From: Rhizobium sp. NFR07
GTDB taxonomy: Bacteria; Pseudomonadota; Alphaproteobacteria; Rhizobiales; Rhizobiaceae
NCBI RefSeq assembly: GCF_900111905.1
Contig: NZ_FOKM01000016.1
Location: 62,001-126,000, forward strand
DNA length: 64,000 nt
Reading direction: 5' to 3'
In this document: positions 1 through 8,785 of the stretch, in pieces
Layout: every line of letters begins with the position of its first letter
How positions within the stretch are numbered: position 1 is the stretch's first letter
Made by a program: the position numbers and the translations under genes
Notes under the pieces: model-generated
The model's input: only the letters and a program-made list of their open reading frames with translations
What the model was told of the DNA's origin: nothing
Databases searched by the model: none

Positions 1-254
1 AACTGTCCACCCTGGTCGGCCTGTCGCAGTCCCACTTCAGCCACTCGTTCAAGGCTTCCACCGGCATGGCGCCGCACGACTGGCAGATGAATGCCAGGCT
101 CTGCCGCGCCAAGGAACTGTTGAAATCCGGCGAGCAGCCGCTGACGGCAATCGCCGCGGAGACAGGCTTTGCCGACCATGCGCATTTCAGCCGCGTGTTC
201 CGCAAGCATGTCGGTGTGGCGCCGTCGCAGTGGAAAAAGTCACAGTTCGCATAA
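1..254 (+). CDS. AraC-family transcriptional regulator, C-terminal part (5' end outside window)
   Basis: The reading frame is open from base 3, so only the C-terminal part of the gene lies here. The visible residues make the two helix-turn-helix units of an AraC/XylS DNA-binding domain. The first ends in SQSHFSHSFKASTG; the second has the typical LTAIAAETGFADHAHFSRVFRKHVGVAPSQ-type ending, split here as GFADHAHFSRVFRK and GVAPSQW. The gene sits about 145 bases upstream of a TonB-dependent siderophore receptor in the same direction. In many bacteria such AraC proteins bind a siderophore or its complex and activate the adjacent uptake genes; that role is inferred here from position. The sensing domain is not visible. 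Confidence 0.85.
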   Translation, partial: LSTLVGLSQSHFSHSFKASTGMAPHDWQMNARLCRAKELLKSGEQPLTAIAAETGFADHAHFSRVFRKHVGVAPSQWKKSQFA

Positions 255-399
255 AAGATGCGAGCAAGCGCGCAAAGCAGTGAATTTTGCCCAAAATCAT
301 TCAAGTGTCGCCAATTAGAGCAAGCGAATAAGTGAAATCTGAGTTAACCACTCATCTTATTGTAGGCCGCATTAAAACGCGGCGCGAGTGGGGCACAGA

Positions 400-2502
400 A
401 TGAAGAAATCGATCAAGTCTTCCGCAATCAGAAATGGCCTGTGGACAGGCGTCGCCGCGCTAAGCCTAGCAGCGGCATGGGCCGCGCAGGCACAGGATGC
501 AGCGCAGGGCCAGGACAGCACAACACTCGCGCCGATTGTGCTGCAGGGCCAAGGGGAACAAGGCGGCACCGGGCATGTCGACGGATACGTAGCCAAGGGA
601 ACGCAGAGCGCCACCAAGACTGGGACGCCAATTGTCGAGACACAACAGTCGATATCGGTAGTAACCCGTGATCAGATGGACACTCAGGCCGTGTCCACAC
701 TCGGCGAAGCCGTAGAGTATGTTCCCGGTGTCGTGGGTCAGCCTTTCGGTTCCGACGCCCGATTTGACGCTCCGAACATCCGCGGTTTCGACAGCGGTCT
801 GAGCCAGTACCTCAATGGCCTCAAGATCATGCGCAACATCGGGGCGCCCGCTTTCGAGGTTTATGGTCTGGAGAACGTTGAAGTATTGCGCGGCCCGGCT
901 TCGGTGCTTTACGGTCAAGGCAACCCCGGCGGCATGATCAACTTGGTCAGCAAGCGCCCGACGTTCACCCCGATCAACGAAGTCGGCGCCTTTATCGGCA
1001 GCTATGACACATACGGTGCCTTCTTCGACTTTAGCGGACCGGTAGACGATACCTTTGCCTATCGCCTGACTGGGCTCGGCAAACTCGCCGGCATGCAGAC
1101 AGATGAACTCGACAACGACCGTCTTTACATCGCGCCTGCCTTCACCTGGAAGCCGGACGAAGATACCTCGCTGACCATTCTCGCCAGCTACCAGAAAGAC
1201 AATCCCAGCACGCCAACCTTCATTCCGCCGGAATTGATCATAGATTCGAACACTCTGTCTCGCGACTTCTACGGTGGTGATAAGAACTTTGACGATTCCG
1301 ACCGGCGCTGGTTCAATCTCGGCTACGAATTCGAGCACAGGTTCGACGACGTCTTCACCTTCCGTCAGAATGCCCGCTACTCAAAGTTCGACTGGGACTA
1401 TCGGGCCGTACTTCCGCTTTCGTTGGCGGCAGACGGGCGCACTCTCAACCGCTACAGCAGCGTCCAGGACGAGGACCTGTGGAGCATCAATTTCGACAAT
1501 CAGGTTCAGGCAGAATTCTCTACCGGACCGGTCGAGCATACGGTCGTCGCAGGCGTCGATGTTCGTTATTTCCACAGCGATAACACAGCAGCCTTCAACT
1601 TCGCTGCTCCCGGCCTCGATATCTTCGATCCTGATTATGAGCAGCCAATCGGCAGTGTTGCCGGTACGCAGACCGTTCAGAACCTCTGGCAGACAGGCAT
1701 CTATCTCCAGGACGAACTCAAATACGACAACTGGCGCGCCACCCTTGGCCTTCGCTACGACTGGGCATCAATCGAGACCGAGGGAGGTTCCGACACCCAG
1801 CGGGACGAAAAGCTTACCGGCCGTGCGGGTCTCAGCTACCTATTCGACAATGGCATAGCCCCCTATATCAGCTATGCGACTTCGTTCGAACCTGTGGTTT
1901 CCACTGCAACCGGCGGGCCGTTCGATCCGACGACAGGCGAGCAGACCGAGATCGGCGTCAAATATAAGCCGACGGGCTTTGACGGTTATTTCGCCATCGC
2001 CGCCTATGACCTTACGCAGAAGAACGTCCTGAATACGGTAGGGGTCGTCACGACCCAGACCGGCGAAGTGAACGTCAAGGGCATCGAACTCGAAGGCGTT
2101 GCAACCCTGACCCAGGGGCTCAACCTGCGCGCGGCCTACACCTACATGAACGCGGAAATCTCTGGCCGCGTTAACGACGGCAACCGCCCGGCAAATACGC
2201 CGGAGCACGCTGCGAGCCTTTGGCTGGACTATACTTTTGCCGAGGACACAGCCCTCCAGGGCTTCACAGTTGGCGGTGGCGTGCGCTACGTCGGCAGCCG
2301 GTACGGAACGGACGCAAATACTATAGAGCTCGACGGCAACACGCTTCTTGACCTCGCACTCAAATACGAGCGCAATGGCTACAAGGCTTCGCTCAACTTC
2401 CAAAACCTGGCAGACGAAAAATATGTCGCATATTGCGGTGGCTTCGGTTGCTCCTACGGTGATGGCCGCACAGTAATGGGCAAGGTTTCCTTCACTTGGT
2501 AA
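400..2502 (+). CDS. TonB-dependent siderophore receptor (FhuA-like)
   Basis: Outer-membrane beta-barrel receptor importing a ferric siderophore with energy from TonB-ExbBD. The product is about 700 residues, normal for the family. A signal peptide (MKKSIKSS start, hydrophobic core, AQAQ cleavage region near residue 30) is followed by a plug domain (QQSISVVTRDQMD, then VEVLRGPASVLYGQGNPGG near residues 160-180) and a barrel ending in the aromatic residue W (KVSFTW). An in-frame GTG at 388 would add four residues, but ATG at 400 lies better behind the G-rich AGTGGGG. The binding protein and permease downstream suggest a hydroxamate (ferrichrome-type) ligand; the exact ligand cannot be read from sequence. 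Confidence 0.92.
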   Translation: MKKSIKSSAIRNGLWTGVAALSLAAAWAAQAQDAAQGQDSTTLAPIVLQGQGEQGGTGHVDGYVAKGTQSATKTGTPIVETQQSISVVTRDQMDTQAVSTLGEAVEYVPGVVGQPFGSDARFDAPNIRGFDSGLSQYLNGLKIMRNIGAPAFEVYGLENVEVLRGPASVLYGQGNPGGMINLVSKRPTFTPINEVGAFIGSYDTYGAFFDFSGPVDDTFAYRLTGLGKLAGMQTDELDNDRLYIAPAFTWKPDEDTSLTILASYQKDNPSTPTFIPPELIIDSNTLSRDFYGGDKNFDDSDRRWFNLGYEFEHRFDDVFTFRQNARYSKFDWDYRAVLPLSLAADGRTLNRYSSVQDEDLWSINFDNQVQAEFSTGPVEHTVVAGVDVRYFHSDNTAAFNFAAPGLDIFDPDYEQPIGSVAGTQTVQNLWQTGIYLQDELKYDNWRATLGLRYDWASIETEGGSDTQRDEKLTGRAGLSYLFDNGIAPYISYATSFEPVVSTATGGPFDPTTGEQTEIGVKYKPTGFDGYFAIAAYDLTQKNVLNTVGVVTTQTGEVNVKGIELEGVATLTQGLNLRAAYTYMNAEISGRVNDGNRPANTPEHAASLWLDYTFAEDTALQGFTVGGGVRYVGSRYGTDANTIELDGNTLLDLALKYERNGYKASLNFQNLADEKYVAYCGGFGCSYGDGRTVMGKVSFTW

Positions 2503-2547
2503 TCGAGCCCGCAGGGAAAGTTGACAACTCAACTCAAGCTTATAAGG

Positions 2548-2573
2548 AAGGCCTCTCGTGGGCCTTTCTTTTT
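2548..2573 (+). terminator. Hairpin with T-tract between receptor and binding-protein genes
   Basis: A GC-rich stem (AAGGCC, loop of seven, GGCCTT) is followed at once by a run rich in T (TCTTTTTG). It begins 46 bases after the receptor stop and ends before the most likely start of the binding-protein gene. It may be a full terminator, or a partial one that keeps receptor expression above that of the transporter. Confidence 0.65.
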
Positions 2574-2589
2574 GTCATCGGAGATCGAT

Positions 2590-3513
2590 TTGCATCGTCC
2601 CTACCCGTTCTCCCATGCCGGGCTTTCCAGGCGAACCTTCATGATGGCTGCCGCGACGCTGGCGGTCGCGTCCACAACTGCGGGCATGTCCTCCGCGCAG
2701 ACGGCACCTTCCAAGCCCGGCCCGCGAACCGCGACGCTCGACTGGGCGCATCTGGAAACGCTGCTGGCGCTTGGGACCACTGTCGTGGCCGGGACGGAAC
2801 TCAGGCAGTTCCGCGATATCGCCGTCGAGCCGCCCGTACCGGATACCGTCGCCGACATTGGCCTGCGTGGCCTGCCCAATCTGGAGACCCTCTCCTTTGC
2901 CAAGCCGGACATGATCTTCAATTCCAATTATTATGCCTGGGCCGACCCGCTGCTTTCGGGCATCGCACCGACCTATAATTACGCCATCTACAGGCAGGGC
3001 GAAGACCCGTATCTGATGGCCCAGAAGGCGACGATGTCGATCGGCGACCGTCTCGGCACGTCCAATGCGGCCGCCTATGTCGCCGAGGTGAACGGCGGGC
3101 TGGATACGCTTCGCCGGCAGCTTTCCGCCGGCGACGGGCGTCCCGTCCTGCTCATCAATCTCGGCGATGCGCGGCATTACCGGGTATTCGGCAAGGACAG
3201 CATGTTCGGTTCGGTCCTGACGCGGCTTGGGCTCGAAAACGCCTGGACGGGAGCGACCGCCTATTCTGCCTCGGCTCCCGTCGGCATCGAGACGCTCGCC
3301 TCGATGCCCGACGCCTGGATCGTGATGATCCCGCCGCATCCGCTCGACGCCTTTATGGCGCTGGAACGCGGCGCGTTCTGGAACGCGCTGCCGGCCGTGC
3401 GCGACAAGCGCGTCATCGTCCTCGGTTCGCTCAATCCCTTCGGCGCCCTGCCTGCCGCACACCGCTTTGCCGAAGAAATCGCGAAAGGCCTGACCAATGT
3501 CTGGAACGGTTAG
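2590..3513 (+). CDS. fhuD: Iron-siderophore ABC transporter substrate-binding protein (FhuD-like), Tat-exported
   Basis: Periplasmic binding protein of the FhuD/FepB class that passes a ferric siderophore to the inner-membrane permease. A twin-arginine signal is visible near the N-terminus (LSRRTFMMAAAT), ending around SSAQT. The body has the family layout of two lobes with a linking helix (DTVADIGLRGLPNLETLSFAKPDMIF region; C-terminal LNPFGALPAAHRFAEEI). I prefer the TTG at 2590, six bases after GGAG, because an open frame from 2521 would run through the hairpin at 2548-2573. The product is then about 307 residues, close to the family norm. The gene overlaps the next by 17 bases, indicating translational coupling. 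Confidence 0.85.
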   Translation: MHRPYPFSHAGLSRRTFMMAAATLAVASTTAGMSSAQTAPSKPGPRTATLDWAHLETLLALGTTVVAGTELRQFRDIAVEPPVPDTVADIGLRGLPNLETLSFAKPDMIFNSNYYAWADPLLSGIAPTYNYAIYRQGEDPYLMAQKATMSIGDRLGTSNAAAYVAEVNGGLDTLRRQLSAGDGRPVLLINLGDARHYRVFGKDSMFGSVLTRLGLENAWTGATAYSASAPVGIETLASMPDAWIVMIPPHPLDAFMALERGAFWNALPAVRDKRVIVLGSLNPFGALPAAHRFAEEIAKGLTNVWNG

Positions 3514-5497
3514 TCTGCCCGCCCCGATAACCGGCACCGGTCGGCCTCTCCTGTCGGCGATCACCATCGGCGTCGCCTGCATCGTGATGCTGGCACTGCT
3601 CGTCATCACCCGTCCGACCGTGCCGGGCGACCCGGCCACCGCCGCCATGCTCGGCGAAATCCTGCTCTGGAACAGTCTCCTGCCCCGCGCGGTGATCGCA
3701 TTGATCTGCGGCACGGCACTCGGGCTTGCCGGCGCATTGCTGCAGCGGGTGCTGCGCAATCCGATCGCAGATGCCTCGACGCTCGGTATCGCCGCCGGCG
3801 CGCAGCTTGCGCTTGTCGCAGGCCTTGCCATCTCGCCGCTGCTCGCCGGGCTTTCCCGCGATGTAGTCGCCTTCGGCGGCGGGCTTGCCGCCGTCACCCT
3901 CGTGCTGGCGCTCTCCTGGCGGCAGGCCTTCGATCCCGTCACCGTCGCCGTATCCGGCCTGATCGTCAGCATGATCGTCGCCTCGATCACCATCACGCTC
4001 ATTCTCGCACGCGGCGAATATGCGATGTCGGTCAGCATCTGGGGCTCCGGCTCGCTCAGCCAGCAGGACTGGCAGGGCGTGATCTCGCTCGGCCCCCGCC
4101 TCCTGATCGGCGCTATTGCCGCCCTCGTGCTCGTCCGGCCGCTCAACGTGCTGGCGCTGGACGATGCGAGCGCCAAGAGCCTCGGCATGTCGATCATGGC
4201 GGTGCGCCTGGCGATCCTGCTGCTCGCCGTCTGGCTCGCCGCGTCGGTCACGGCGACCGTCGGCGTGATCGGCTTCCTTGGCCTTGCGGCACCGGCCATG
4301 GCGCGGCTCTGCGGTGCGCGCACCACCGGCCAGGTGCTCGCCGCGGCGCCCTTTGTCGGTGCGGCCCTGCTCTTCCTCACCGATGGGCTAAGCCAGTTGC
4401 TCGGCCCCGGCTTCAACGACCTGGCACCGGCCGGCGCCGCCACCGCACTGATGGGCGGGCCGATCCTGCTGCTGCTCCTGCCGCGGCTGCACGCGATGTC
4501 ACCGGTCACCGCCGATGCCAACCCGACGGAAAGGCGCCTTGCCCGGCCGAACGTCTGGGTGACAGGCATGGCCGTGCTGATCGCGCTGCTGGTCCTCGCC
4601 GCGCTGATCATCGGCCCCTCGCCCACCGGCATAGCTCTCTCCTTGAGCGCGCAGCTTTCCGAACTCGTGCCCTTCCGCCTGCCGCGCATTCTGGCGGCCG
4701 GTGGCGCGGGTGCGCTTCTGGGCGGTGCCGGCTTCATCATGCAGCGGGTGACCGGCAATCCGATCGCCAGCCCCGAAGTGCTCGGCGTTTCGGCCGGCGG
4801 CGGGGCCGGGCTCGCGGCAACGCTCTATATCTTCGGCGCCGCATCGCAGATGGTGATGCTCATCGGCATGGCGATCGGCGCGCTCGTCGTCTTCATCGTC
4901 ATGATCGCGATTGCCGCAAGCCGCGAGCTCTCCGCCGAACGTCTGCTGCTGTCCGGCATAGCCATGAGCGCGATCTCGATGGCGATTGTCTCGATCGTGC
5001 TTGCCCAGGGCAGCATGAATTCCTTCATCCTGCTCATGTGGATGGCCGGATCGACCAACCGCGCCGGCGTGTTCGAGGCCTGGACCTCGCTTGCAGCACT
5101 TGCCGTGTTCACCGCGCCGCTGTTCTTCATGAGCCGCTGGCTGACAATGCTGCCGCTCGGCGGGGTGATGTCCAAGGGCGTCGGCATAGGCCTCACCTCC
5201 TCACGTCTCGCGCTTGCCATACTGTCTGCGCTGATGACGGCGGTCGCTTCCTTCCTCGTCGGGCCGCTCAGCCTTGCCGGCCTCGTCGCCCCGCATCTGG
5301 CGCGGCTGATCGGGCTAACCGGCGCGCGCCAGCAACTGCTTGCCTCGCTGATGATCGGTGCCGCCATGCTGATCTTCGCCGACTGGCTTTCGCGGGTCGT
5401 CATCTACCCCTATCAGGTGCCGGTCGGCGTATTTGCCGCTTTGATCGGCGGACCTTATCTTCTATGGCTTCTCGCACGCATGGAGAAACGATCGTGA
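3497..5497 (+). CDS. fhuB: Iron-siderophore ABC transporter permease, fused double FecCD domain (FhuB-like)
   Basis: Inner-membrane permease for ferric hydroxamate siderophores. At 666 residues it holds two FecCD/BtuC domains in one chain, as in FhuB. The N-terminal half carries GLAGALLQRVLRNPIADAST at about residues 77-96 and the C-terminal half the matching GGAGFIMQRVTGNPIASPE at about residues 408-426. Around 18-20 hydrophobic segments are expected. It starts inside fhuD and its TGA overlaps the GTG of the next gene, so these genes form one operon. The cognate ATPase (FhuC) is not encoded anywhere in the window and must come from another locus if the transporter works. Confidence 0.93.
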   Translation: MSGTVSLPAPITGTGRPLLSAITIGVACIVMLALLVITRPTVPGDPATAAMLGEILLWNSLLPRAVIALICGTALGLAGALLQRVLRNPIADASTLGIAAGAQLALVAGLAISPLLAGLSRDVVAFGGGLAAVTLVLALSWRQAFDPVTVAVSGLIVSMIVASITITLILARGEYAMSVSIWGSGSLSQQDWQGVISLGPRLLIGAIAALVLVRPLNVLALDDASAKSLGMSIMAVRLAILLLAVWLAASVTATVGVIGFLGLAAPAMARLCGARTTGQVLAAAPFVGAALLFLTDGLSQLLGPGFNDLAPAGAATALMGGPILLLLLPRLHAMSPVTADANPTERRLARPNVWVTGMAVLIALLVLAALIIGPSPTGIALSLSAQLSELVPFRLPRILAAGGAGALLGGAGFIMQRVTGNPIASPEVLGVSAGGGAGLAATLYIFGAASQMVMLIGMAIGALVVFIVMIAIAASRELSAERLLLSGIAMSAISMAIVSIVLAQGSMNSFILLMWMAGSTNRAGVFEAWTSLAALAVFTAPLFFMSRWLTMLPLGGVMSKGVGIGLTSSRLALAILSALMTAVASFLVGPLSLAGLVAPHLARLIGLTGARQQLLASLMIGAAMLIFADWLSRVVIYPYQVPVGVFAALIGGPYLLWLLARMEKRS

Positions 5498-6576
5498 ATG
5501 CTGTCACCTCACCCCTGGCCTTCACCCTGTCAGGCACTGCCGTTCCGGCGGATGCTAGCGAGATGCTGGCCGAAATCTGCGAGCATTTCGTCGACCACGC
5601 CGAGGTTTTTCGCGATGGCGATCATGTGACGCTGTCGAGCGAGATCGGCGAGGCGCATATCTCCAAGGTCAGCGAACAGCTCGACATCCGGCTTGCCTGC
5701 CCGACGGTCGACATGCTGTCGATGACGCGGGCGATCATCGCCGAGCATCTTTTCATGTTCGCCGGCGACGATCCGCTGACGCTGGAATGGGCCGACAAGC
5801 CGAAGCCGGCGAAGCTTTCGAACCTCAGCGAGATTACCGTTGTTTCAGCCGAGAATGTCACGCCGCGCATGCGCCGGCTGATCGTATCCTGCGAGGATGC
5901 GGAACGCTTCGACACGACCGATGGCCTGCATGTGCGCCTGCTGATGCCGCCGAAGGGCCGTGCACCTGTCTGGCCGGTGACGCTTGCCGATGGCCGCATC
6001 GGCTGGCCGGAAGGCGAGGACGAGATCTCGGTCCGCTATTACACGATCCGCAGCCTGGACCTCGAAGCCAGGCAGATGACGATCGACTTCGTGCTGCATG
6101 ACGACTGGGGCAAGCGGATGCCGGGTGCGGAATTCGGTCTCAACGCCCAGCCGGGCGACCGCGCCGCGTTGCTCGGGCCGGGTGCCGGCGGCATGCCGGT
6201 TTCCAAGGATCTGGTCCTTGCCGGCGACGAGACCGCCCTTCCCGCCATCGCGCGGATGATCGAGCTGGCGACACCGGACATGAAGGTTCACGCGATCATC
6301 GAGGTGGCGGACAAGGCGGAAGAACAAACGCTCGCCTGTGCCTCAGAAAACTTCTCAATCGAATGGCTACATCGCAACGGCGCCGAGGCAAGCACCGCCG
6401 GGCTGCTGGAACCGGCGGTCACAGCCAAGCTCGAAGGACTTGGGCCGGACGCATTCGTCTGGGTCGCCTGCGAGAAGACCGAGGCCCAGGCGATCCGGGC
6501 GCGGCTAAAGGAACACGGCCTCGACCGCAGCCGGATGAGCTCGATCACCTACTGGCGGCGCGGCTACACGGACTGA
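5494..6576 (+). CDS. Siderophore-interacting protein (FAD-dependent ferric-siderophore reductase) with N-terminal DUF2218
   Basis: Cytoplasmic flavoprotein of the ViuB/SIP family that reduces imported ferric siderophore to release Fe(II), about 360 residues. An N-terminal DUF2218 domain covers roughly residues 10-95 (LAEICEHFVDHAEV to IIAEHLFMF). Next come an FAD-binding domain with the flavin motif RYYTIRS, and a C-terminal SIP domain containing LAGDETALPAIARMIE and the family ending FVWVACEKTEAQAIRARLKE. The GTG start overlaps the permease stop (GTGA), so the in-frame ATG at 5038 inside fhuB is rejected. Placing the reductase with the importer fits intracellular iron release. Confidence 0.92.
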   Translation: MNAVTSPLAFTLSGTAVPADASEMLAEICEHFVDHAEVFRDGDHVTLSSEIGEAHISKVSEQLDIRLACPTVDMLSMTRAIIAEHLFMFAGDDPLTLEWADKPKPAKLSNLSEITVVSAENVTPRMRRLIVSCEDAERFDTTDGLHVRLLMPPKGRAPVWPVTLADGRIGWPEGEDEISVRYYTIRSLDLEARQMTIDFVLHDDWGKRMPGAEFGLNAQPGDRAALLGPGAGGMPVSKDLVLAGDETALPAIARMIELATPDMKVHAIIEVADKAEEQTLACASENFSIEWLHRNGAEASTAGLLEPAVTAKLEGLGPDAFVWVACEKTEAQAIRARLKEHGLDRSRMSSITYWRRGYTD

Positions 6577-6680
6577 GGCCGACCGGCCTTTGGCAACCGC
6601 CCGTCCGGCCGCCGCTCGCGGCTTGCCTCGTCTCCCGCGAAGACTTATCTCCGAGGCGTAGACAAAGGGATTCGGCTGCC

Positions 6681-7523
6681 ATGACCAACGCCTATCTGCC
6701 GACACGGCGCCTCATCCGCATCGCGGGTGCGGACGCGCGGGATTTCCTCCATTCGCTGATCACCACCGACGTGGAGGGTCTCGCCGAAAACGAGGCTCGG
6801 CCCGGCGCGCTTCTGACGCCACAGGGCAAGATCCTGTTCGACTTTCTCATCTGGAAAAGCGGCGACGGTTTCATCATCGAGATCGAAGAGAGCCAGCGCG
6901 ACGCGCTGATCAAGCGGCTGACCATGTACAAGCTGCGCGCGGCCGTCGAACTCGCAGCGCTCCCCGACGAAGGCGTCACGGTCTACTGGGATGACGAGAC
7001 GGACAAGGGCGCGGTCGTCGATAGCGGCTTCGCCAAGGCGGGCATTGCGGTGTCCCGCACAGCCGGGCGGCATGCCGATGGCACAGCGGAAGGCTATCAG
7101 GCATTGAGGATCACGGCCGCGCTTGCCACGTCGGGCGACGACTACGCGCTGCAGGACGCATTTCCCCATGACATCCTGCTCGACAAGAATGGCGGGCTCT
7201 CGTTCAAGAAGGGCTGCTATGTCGGCCAGGAAGTCGTCTCGCGCATGCAGCATCGAGGCACGGCACGCCGGCGCGTCGCGACCGTGACGGCAGAAGCCTC
7301 CCTCCCGGCAGCCGGCACCGAGATCACCGCAGGCGGCAAGCCGATCGGGACGCTCGGTTCGGTCTCGGGTAGACAAGCGCTCGCCATCGTGCGCATCGAC
7401 CGCGTCGGCGATGCGCTTGCGGCGGGCGTGCCGTTGATGGCCGGAGACACTCCCGTCTCCATTGAATTGCCCGCTTGGACGGGTCTTGCCTTTCCGACCG
7501 ACACCCACGAGGCCGAGACGTGA
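6681..7523 (+). CDS. ygfZ: YgfZ/GcvT-domain folate-binding protein
   Basis: Folate-binding protein of the YgfZ/IBA57 family, which helps maintain iron-sulfur enzymes such as MiaB. The product is 280 residues. It contains the diagnostic motif KKGCYVGQEV with its cysteine at residue 179, and an N-terminal GcvT-like fold (RRLIRIAGADARDFLHSLITTD). The ATG at 6681 is chosen because the open frame upstream lies over the end of the siderophore-interacting gene and a non-coding gap. Its TGA overlaps the GTG of the next gene, so it heads a three-gene overlapping operon. Confidence 0.9.
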   Translation: MTNAYLPTRRLIRIAGADARDFLHSLITTDVEGLAENEARPGALLTPQGKILFDFLIWKSGDGFIIEIEESQRDALIKRLTMYKLRAAVELAALPDEGVTVYWDDETDKGAVVDSGFAKAGIAVSRTAGRHADGTAEGYQALRITAALATSGDDYALQDAFPHDILLDKNGGLSFKKGCYVGQEVVSRMQHRGTARRRVATVTAEASLPAAGTEITAGGKPIGTLGSVSGRQALAIVRIDRVGDALAAGVPLMAGDTPVSIELPAWTGLAFPTDTHEAET

Positions 7524-8137
7524 GCCTTACCCCCGGCACCCGTGCCTGGCAGCGGATGCTGTCGGGCCGCAGGCTCGACCTTCTCGACCCCTCGCCGCTC
7601 GATGTCGAGATTTCCGACATTGCCCACGGCCTTGCCCGCGTCGCCCGCTGGAACGGCCAGACACGCGGCGACCACGCCTTTTCCGTCGCCCAACACTGCC
7701 TTGTCGTGGAAGAGATCTTTCGTCGCTGCAATGTCGGCGCAGCACCCGACGCGCTGCAGATGACGTTGCTGCATGACGCGGCGGAATATGTGATCGGCGA
7801 CATGATCTCGCCGTTCAAGTCGGTGGTCGGCGGCGGTTACAAGTTGGTGGAGGCGCGGCTGGAAGCGGCCGTGCATATCCGCTTCGGCCTGCCGCCGCAT
7901 CCGGCTAAAGAACTCAAGACCTTGATCAAGAAGGCCGATACGATCGCCGCCTATTTCGAGGCGACCGAGCTTGCCGGCTTCACGGCGGTGGAGGCGCGAA
8001 AATTCTTCGGTCAGCCGCGCGGCATCACCCGCGACATGCTGCCGATCGAGCCGCTTGCGGCGGTCGAGGCACAGCGCCTTTTCGTTGAGCGCTTCGAGGC
8101 GATCGAAGCCGAGCGCCTGGCGGTGAAGGCGCCATGA
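7520..8137 (+). CDS. HD-domain phosphohydrolase (YfbR-like)
   Basis: Metal-dependent HD-superfamily hydrolase of about 205 residues, similar in plan to YfbR-type 5'-deoxynucleotidases. The metal ligands are visible: H59 (VAQHC), H85-D86 (LLHDAAEYVIGD) and a late aspartate in KKADTIAAYFEATE. The GTG at 7520 overlaps the ygfZ stop (GTGA) and gives MSLTPGTRAWQRM; an earlier ATG at 7475 inside ygfZ is less likely. Substrate is not established, although nucleotides are the usual substrate for close relatives. The 3' end overlaps the next ATG by four bases. Confidence 0.83.
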   Translation: MSLTPGTRAWQRMLSGRRLDLLDPSPLDVEISDIAHGLARVARWNGQTRGDHAFSVAQHCLVVEEIFRRCNVGAAPDALQMTLLHDAAEYVIGDMISPFKSVVGGGYKLVEARLEAAVHIRFGLPPHPAKELKTLIKKADTIAAYFEATELAGFTAVEARKFFGQPRGITRDMLPIEPLAAVEAQRLFVERFEAIEAERLAVKAP

Positions 8138-8682
8138 CGGAGACATCCGCCCGCATCATCGTCTGCCCGCTCGCAAGCATTGCCGAGACGGCGGTGCGCA
8201 ACGGCGCCAGGGAAATGGTCAGCCTGATCGCGGAAAAACAGGACTTTCACCGACCGGGCGTGATCCGCGCCGACCGGCATCTGAAACTTGCGATGAACGA
8301 TATCGGCTTTGCCGGCACCGGCGGGCTGATTGCGCCGAGCGAGGCGCATGTGGCGGAGCTGATCGAATTCGTGCGCGCTTGGGACCAGTCTGCGCCGCTG
8401 ATCGTCCACTGCTGGATGGGCGTGTCCCGCTCGCCGGCAGCGGCAGCCATCACCGTCCTCGCGCTGCAGCCGGACGAGGATGATTTCGCGCTGGCCAAAC
8501 GCCTGCGCAAGGTCGCGCCTCATGCGACACCGAACAGCCGGCTGATCGAGATCGGCGACAGGATGCTCGGACGCAGCGGACGGCTGGTCGAGGCGATGAA
8601 GGCAATCGGCCGCGGCGCGGAAACGGACGGCCGCGCCTCGTTTTCAATAGCTGTGACGGACTTTACTTCTCCGCAAAGTTGA
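8134..8682 (+). CDS. Tyrosine/dual-specificity phosphatase-like protein
   Basis: A 182-residue protein with the cysteine-phosphatase signature CX5R: HCWMGVSRSP, catalytic C93 and R99. A likely general-acid aspartate lies upstream, around MNDIGFAG or EFVRAWDQ. Such proteins remove phosphate from tyrosine, phospholipids or small phosphoesters; the substrate here is unknown. The ATG overlaps the TGA of the HD hydrolase (ATGA), so ygfZ, the hydrolase and this gene are translated as a coupled unit, an arrangement I recall from other Rhizobiaceae. No signal peptide is visible, so it should be cytoplasmic. Confidence 0.8.
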   Translation: MTETSARIIVCPLASIAETAVRNGAREMVSLIAEKQDFHRPGVIRADRHLKLAMNDIGFAGTGGLIAPSEAHVAELIEFVRAWDQSAPLIVHCWMGVSRSPAAAAITVLALQPDEDDFALAKRLRKVAPHATPNSRLIEIGDRMLGRSGRLVEAMKAIGRGAETDGRASFSIAVTDFTSPQS

Positions 8683-8691
8683 AATCTTCGT

Positions 8692-8705
8692 TTTCTATAT
8701 AGAAA
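8692..8705. promoter_or_regulatory. Perfect 14-bp AT-rich palindrome upstream of mscS-like gene
   Basis: TTTCTATATAGAAA reads the same on both strands and lies ten bases after the phosphatase gene and about 80 bases before the MscS-family start, in a stretch far richer in A/T than its surroundings. It could be an operator or part of a promoter; no regulator is identified. Confidence 0.3.
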
Positions 8706-8785
8706 TAGAAAAATTACTGACGTTTTACCTTGACCTCTCCGCCCCATGCGCCAATTAGGGGCGCAACGAAAGGAGCGGGTCGAGC

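Noticed and set aside
2575-4758. Open frame of 727 codons on the minus strand, opposite fhuD-fhuB
   Set aside because: Shadow of the permease genes. The true strand has clear FecCD motifs and a matching operon; the antisense product is Ser/Arg/Ala-rich without domains.
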